A stretch of 64,000 nt of DNA from positions 62,001 to 126,000 of the forward strand of contig JASBTZ010000003.1 in assembly GCA_030148165.1 (NCBI GenBank), written 5' to 3'. The notes beneath the pieces were generated by a model. It did not search any database. It had not been told where the DNA came from and saw nothing but the letters and a program-made list of their open reading frames with translations. Each line of letters starts with the position of its first letter. Position 1 is the first letter of the stretch. The DNA is from Bacteroidota bacterium (lineage in GTDB: Bacteria > Bacteroidota > Bacteroidia > Flavobacteriales_D > Crocinitomicaceae). This document shows, one piece after another, positions 62,866 to 64,000 of the stretch. Made by a program: the position numbers and the translations under genes.

Positions 62866-64000
62866 TGAGAGCGGCATTTTCTGTCTTATTTATCACGCTT
62901 TCCTTTATTGGGTATGGCCAATCAATATCCGGTAAAATTCTTGATGCGGATGGAAAAACCATCGAGTACGCAACGGTACGCCTATTTAAAGATAGTGATA
63001 GCACAGTAGCAAGTGGAGCCGTTACGGATTCAACCGGTAACTTTTTAGTGACTGAATTCGAATCGGGTGATTACTACTTAAAGATAACCTTTGCTGGACA
63101 TGAGCCTATGTTCTATGATCTCAAGCCGATCGGTGAAGATGAGGACCTAACACTTGACCCCATTCAACTTGTGCTGGATAAGACCCTAGAGCTTGAAGGA
63201 GTAGTTGCCGTTGGTTCATTGGATGTCCTGAAAGCAGGAATCGATAAAAAGATCTACAACACATCCGAAGATATTTCTGTTAGAGGGGGAAGTGTGGAAG
63301 ACGTATTGAATAACATTCCCTCTATTGAAGTTGACCAGGACGGAAATATTAGTTTGAGAGGAGATGGTAATGTGACTATTCTAATCGACGGCAGACCAAG
63401 CGCTTTGGCGATGGGTAATGGTCAGAATCTGCTTGACGTAATACCGGCTAACTCCATTGAACGTATTGAAGTCGTGACGAATCCATCTGCACGCTATGAT
63501 CCCGATGGTACTTCCGGCATCATTAACATCGTCCTCAAAAAGAACAAGGTAAAAGGGTCGAGTGGACTTATTTCTGCTACTGGAGCCACCGGAAATCTAT
63601 ACGAGGCGAATCTGGCATATGCGTATCGGGCGAATAAGGTCAATGTCTTTGGTAATTACTCATTTAATTACAGAGATGGTTATCGAAACCGATACAGTGA
63701 CATTGAAAAGGATATCACAGAGGATAGCGTCACCAATTTTATTCAGGAACGGGAAGGTACAGACCATAGAATGGGCAATACGGTTGTTTTAGGAATGGAT
63801 TATTACTTCAATGACCGAAATACCATATCCTTCTCAGGAACAGGTTCATTGGGAGACCGTATCCGGACGGGAGATCTGGAAAGCACCTTGTATACGGATG
63901 ACACCACAACGGTTATCGATAAATGGAACCGAATATCGGAAGACCCTCGACAAAGAAAGAACATGGATGCCAACTTAAATTTTAAAAGAGTCTTTAATGA
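62865..64000 (+). CDS. TonB-dependent receptor / outer membrane beta-barrel protein, N-terminal part (runs off window)
   Basis: The forward frame from ATG 62865 stays open to the window end (378 codons). Signal peptide RAAFSVLFITLSFIGYGQ, CarboxypepD_reg-like domain (ISGKILDADGKTIEYATVRLF), then the plug: VEDVLNNIPSIEVDQDGNISLRG, VTILIDGRPSA, and IERIEVVTNPSARYDPDGTSGIINIVLKK. The last motif marks the CFB outer-membrane beta-barrel family (TonB-linked). The barrel begins in the visible part and is cut by the window. Its substrate is unknown; the MarR gene overlaps its start. Confidence 0.9.
   Translation, partial: MRAAFSVLFITLSFIGYGQSISGKILDADGKTIEYATVRLFKDSDSTVASGAVTDSTGNFLVTEFESGDYYLKITFAGHEPMFYDLKPIGEDEDLTLDPIQLVLDKTLELEGVVAVGSLDVLKAGIDKKIYNTSEDISVRGGSVEDVLNNIPSIEVDQDGNISLRGDGNVTILIDGRPSALAMGNGQNLLDVIPANSIERIEVVTNPSARYDPDGTSGIINIVLKKNKVKGSSGLISATGATGNLYEANLAYAYRANKVNVFGNYSFNYRDGYRNRYSDIEKDITEDSVTNFIQEREGTDHRMGNTVVLGMDYYFNDRNTISFSGTGSLGDRIRTGDLESTLYTDDTTTVIDKWNRISEDPRQRKNMDANLNFKRVFN

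Overview
The window comes from a member of Bacteroidota, most likely a Flavobacteriales or Cryomorphaceae-like marine bacterium. Evidence includes type IX secretion C-terminal sorting domains (12091-13269, 46555-47619, 47655-49136), a short SigA-type RpoD of 288 aa, and Bacteroidota-only families (DUF4835/PorD, DUF4301, DUF5683, DUF4294, PUR/DUF3276, GSCFA, WbqC, RpoZ/Rpb6-type omega). Promoters have the TTTG-N19-21-TAnnTTTG pattern typical of the phylum. By eye the DNA is about 40% GC and uniform in style. I see no tRNA, rRNA, CRISPR array, insertion sequence, integrase or prophage, and no gene-free stretch over 300 bp. It reads as chromosomal core with a few accessory islands.

Layout. 1-3.5 kb: edge of a MATE exporter, then a three-gene overlapping operon (unknown acidic protein, orphan ABC ATPase with a TOBE-like tail, YihY membrane protein) and a HTH/S24 repressor. 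3.5-6.6 kb: recQ and ilvE, divergent. 6.6-9.9 kb: an orphan LuxR-type response regulator and an overlapping TPR protein/ECF sigma/anti-sigma-like operon. 9.9-15.2 kb: a methyltransferase and a DUF4301 gene with interlocking start codons, a kelch T9SS cargo, DUF58 and an EamA transporter. 15.2-29.4 kb: a long forward housekeeping run (prmC, ligA, dapA, nrnA-like, two FKBP lipoproteins, M23/LysM peptidase, bamD, rpoZ, coaBC, porD-like, recN, GSCFA). 29.4-31.3 kb: a second ECF sigma/anti-sigma-like pair. 31.5-33.9 kb: mdh and a secreted unknown. 33.9-41.7 kb: a reverse run parA-parB-DUF5683-dapB-lepB-wbqC, with a PUR protein and an ABC exporter half. 41.8-46.5 kb: leucine-type dehydrogenase, nusB, DUF1573, yajC, DUF4294, a lipoprotein and an AlkD-like protein. 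46.5-51.9 kb: a tandem pair of Omp28-like T9SS proteins and a candidate metal-uptake pair (His/Cys-rich small protein and TonB receptor). 51.9-56 kb: gap, rpoD and a Deg protease. 56-64 kb: dapF to MltG, then glycosylasparaginase plus GH2 beta-mannosidase, a MarR regulator and the start of another TonB-dependent receptor.

How they work together. dapA, dapB and dapF (separate operons) supply diaminopimelate for lysine and peptidoglycan, which M23, MltG and possibly YihY act around. BamD, LepB, YajC, Deg and the FKBP lipoproteins form the envelope assembly and quality-control set. PorD-like and the CTD proteins point to a working T9SS elsewhere in the genome. The beta-mannosidase and glycosylasparaginase suggest use of N-glycan cores.

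I found no clear multi-gene defence or otherwise new system. The strongest leads are the domain-insertion event in the Omp28 pair, the putative zinc or copper cassette at 49.2-51.8 kb with its palindromic operator candidate, the A10 tract in the linker of coaBC, the sigma/TPR operon, and the palindrome next to parA. All family names are from recognition of sequence motifs, not from database searches.
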